A DNA stretch of 20,849 nt from Ettlia oleoabundans (Eukaryota; Chlorophyta; Chlorophyceae; Chlamydomonadales): positions 1 through 20,849 of the forward strand of contig JAAMXP010000525.1 of NCBI GenBank assembly GCA_019693395.1. The letters are read 5' to 3'. This document shows positions 18,541 to 20,849 of the stretch, in pieces. Made by a program: the position numbers and the translations under genes. Positions within the stretch are counted from its first letter, which is position 1. The number at the start of each line of letters is the position of its first letter. The notes beneath the pieces were generated by a model. It did no database searches. It was not told the DNA's origin and saw nothing but the letters and a program-made list of their open reading frames with translations.

Positions 18541-20703
18541 CCGTGTGCTGGCAGCCTGGTTGTCAGCTTCCTTCCGCTGCACATACAGCATGAGCGATAT
18601 GTTGCTGGGGGACTCGCCCTCCTGCAGGACTGGGTACATGTTGGACCCCGCCCGCCTGATGCGCCCCTCAGCAGCGTCATCATAGAATTGCCAGCCCTCA
18701 GGAAGGCCTGTGGTGGAGCCTCAAAGCGGTAAGATGATGGGGTCCGTGCATGGGCACAGGCACGGTTGAAAAGCCATCGACCTACGACAGTGGTGATAGT
18801 GCGGTATCAATATTGACGGCCGCTGGTGCACAACCCAGCCATGCATCCAGATGGTGTGGATCACCCCGCCTCCCCCCCCATCCCCCCCCCCCGTAGCGTG
18901 AAAGGGTAGGCAGCAACAGAGCGCTCAGCTGAACATCACCTGCCCCAACCCATAAGTAGGCAGTGTGGTGGCCACCGCGCAGTATGAATGCAGCGCGCAA
19001 GTCATACTGCACTGGAGTGGCGCCCTGGCGCAACTTGACAGAGGCCGCCCTGGCCAGATCTGGACCCACTGGAGTGTCGAGGTCGTCGGGCGCCGTGAAG
19101 TTGTCTGTGATGGTGCGGCTGAAAGCAGGAGGCAAGAAGATGGTGGTATGTTGTGTAAGCTGGAACTAGAAGGTTGCAGGCAGCGTAGGCATGCCATTTC
19201 TTGCCTCAAGTTTTTGCCCTAGTAAATGGCATGTTTGTGTGCTGGCGCAACATTGAAAGGTGCACATCCGAATCAATGTACCTGCAAGCACAAGGCGGCT
19301 GCTCACCTGAGGACAACTGGCAGCCATTTGGGCAGGCCAACGACATCAACGACTGCCCTGCGCCCCTTGCTGCATTGGGGGCAGGCAGTGTCCACATCGG
19401 GGGTGCCCCAAAGGGCAGCGCACCCGCGAAGGCACAACTCCATATCGAACAGGCCAGTGCCCGGTGCCACGAGGTCGCCATGCTGGCCCCTCACCAGGTC
19501 CTCGCCTTGGATGTTCACACACCAGCTGCTGTGCTCACCCTGCTCCTCTGCATCGCCACATGTGTTGCACTGCCGCCGGGCCTGGGTGGTAAGGAGGTAT
19601 GGGTGGCTGATGGCGCCATCCAGCTCAGTGCACAGGACTGCCAACAGATTCTCAATGTCAGCAAGTTCACCGGGCGCCCAGCCGTGCATTTGTGGCTGGT
19701 GGCTAAGATAATTCATCACATCCCTCTGAACCTCGGCGAGCTCAGCGTCGATGCGAGGGTGTATCAGGTTAGGCTGTTTGGTTGTTTCCAAAATAACGTT
19801 GCTGGTGCGTTGCGCCATGGCCTGCCAGCCAATGGGGATCAGCAGGTGCCCATCTGTGGCTTGCAGCAGTGTAACTGCGGCCAACGCTGTAAAGCTGTCT
19901 GGCCCGCAGGTCATGTTGTGGAGGCGGAAGGCACGTGCCACAACCTCATCGAGTGCCGCGTTGCCGTCCACGTCCGGATACTCGTCGTCGCATTTGACCA
20001 CCTGTTGGCAATGGCGTGCACAAGAAGTATCGCTGCGTCAGGTTGTCAGCAAACAGAATTACAGAGGGGTCGCATGAGCAGGATATCTCTTGAAAGAGGG
20101 GAAAGCAGACGGGGGTGAGTTTTGGAACGAGGGTAACAGTGTGATGATCTGGTGGTAATTTGCATTGCTAGGGGCCTAGCAGATAGCTGTGCAGTAGGAA
20201 CACTGCGCTCTTCACTGGTGGAAGATGTATTAACCTAGCAGCTTACTCAGCTGGTATGGTACAGCAAATGCGTACCTCCTGGTCAGTTTTAGCTCCTGCC
20301 CCATGGGGCTGGCCAGCGGCTGCCTTGGCTGCACTCAACGCAGCCGTCCGCCTGCGGCAGTGACTTTAACAGATCGGCTTGTAAGGCTATCAACCAACTC
20401 CCGACGGAAATAGTTACTTCCAGTATAGATCAAGTGATCCAGCAGTTGGATTGACAGGGTTGCTCCTCATCTTGCCCTGTGCCCCCACAAAGTCAACGTG
20501 GGGCTGCTTGGCAAGCTGCATGCTGCCATCAAAGCTCTCCAGAAAGGCAGTACTTCCTATCAACAAAGTCCGCTCACCTGGTCCACTTGATGAGTTTCTT
20601 CAGTTCTGCTCTCATGCACATGCACCATGCGTAACAGCCGTGCCTGGTCAACAGTCCTTAGTTCGAAATCCTCAATCACCACGGAAAGAACCTTGAGCAG
20701 GTC
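18541..20703 (-). CDS. Divergent ubiquitin-specific protease, C-terminal part (5' partial)
   Basis: Exons, in order of transcription: 20703-20578, 20001-19307, 19118-18940, 18707-18541; all join in frame (389 codons). The family is recognised from the second half of the USP catalytic domain. The zinc-finger-type pairs CNTC (residues 187-190 of this fragment) and CPQC (249-252) have the spacing of the USP fingers region. Then come LPKWLPVVL (the usual LP..L strand), ITDNFTAPDDLD (like the INDRFEFP block), YDLRAAFILRGGHHTAYLWV with the catalytic His in G-H-x-T-A-Y, WQFYDDAAEG with the catalytic Asp, and ISLMLYVQRK (the usual A.MLFY.R end). The canonical LKRF.YD strand between LP..L and ITDNF is missing from this model. 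The catalytic-Cys exon should lie beyond 20703 or outside the window. USPs remove ubiquitin from proteins in nucleus or cytosol; the substrate is unknown. Confidence 0.7.
20002..20577 (-). other. Intron of the ubiquitin protease, possibly hiding an exon
   Basis: Skipping this stretch keeps the frame. On the minus strand about 20420-20560 also reads well (FLESFDGSMQLAKQPHVDF, VGAQGKMRSNPVN), but no acceptor of the right phase is seen, so it is not included in the model. Confidence 0.35.
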
Positions 20704-20849
20704 CTGCAGGCCGGCATGGGGGCGTGCCGTCAGACTTGGCTTTCACGATTGAGCTTCTTTGCACTGCCCGCAAAAGCCTGGCTGAGCTGATGTTTGGCAA
20801 CTGTTGGCCTGTCTAAGCCTGCATGCCTTAAGCCAAAAAGCCCCCCCCC
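20704..20849 (-). other. Upstream intron of the ubiquitin protease
   Basis: The acceptor CCTGCAG sits at 20704-20710 on the minus strand. Beyond it I see no exon up to the end of the window, which closes in a run of C. Confidence 0.35.

Noticed and set aside
19282..19306. A 25-base intron in the protease leading to the frame RYIDSDVHLSMLRQ
   Set aside because: The intron would be too short for an algal spliceosome, and the following exon has no good donor in the required phase.
19201..20118. Longest plus-strand open frame (305 codons)
   Set aside because: It is the antisense shadow of the ubiquitin-protease exon at 19307-20001, whose minus-strand translation shows family motifs and correct splice borders.
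1..20849. CRISPR arrays, insertion sequences, operons, rRNA and tRNA genes
   Set aside because: None is seen: the only tandem repeats are microsatellites and short minisatellites, no cloverleaf with conserved tRNA boxes was found, and the gene structure is clearly eukaryotic.

Overview
This window looks like nuclear DNA of a green alga (Chlorophyta, probably Chlamydomonadales-like). Genes are cut by many short GT..AG introns with GTGAGT/GTAAGC donors and C-rich ..GCAG acceptors. Exons are GC-rich with strong G/C third positions. Several genes are followed by TGTAA, the chlorophyte poly(A) signal. There is CA/GT and ATCC microsatellite, and no operons or Shine-Dalgarno sites. One protein belongs to a family I know only from photosynthetic lineages. 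All gene models were spliced by eye from frame, phase and paralogue agreement.

Layout. (1) <362-4715, plus: eight exons of an FAD-dependent oxidoreductase of the cyanobacterial/plastid type; the N-terminal Rossmann exon lies before the window. (2) 4716-6349: probable 3' untranslated and intergenic DNA. (3) 6350-8871: two members (A and B) of a family of small secreted cysteine proteins. A has two good exons, a decayed third exon and a leucine-rich-repeat fragment inside intron 1. B has only the first exon. (4) 9815-14157: two tandem copies (D1 and D2) of a three-exon gene for a multi-pass membrane protein I do not recognise; their 5' flanks are duplicated too. (5) 15010-15986: an intact third member (C) of the secreted family, with TATA box and TGTAA signal. 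(6) 15987-17739: hints of exons but no resolved gene. (7) 17740-20703, minus: the C-terminal part of a divergent ubiquitin-specific protease, followed by exons encoding a short hydrophobic segment whose connection is unsettled; its 5' end lies beyond the window.

Most interesting: A and C carry C-X10-C-X40-CC-X10-C-X-C in identical spacing, and C completes it with X28-C-X6-C. This is the order of the eight-cysteine motif of plant non-specific lipid transfer proteins and the prolamin superfamily, with a long insertion between C2 and CC. As I recall, classical lipid transfer proteins have been regarded as land-plant proteins, so a tandem algal family deserves checking. The members flank the duplicated membrane-protein pair (order A, B, D1, D2, C), so the central 8 kb is a locally duplicating, partly decaying accessory block between two conserved genes.
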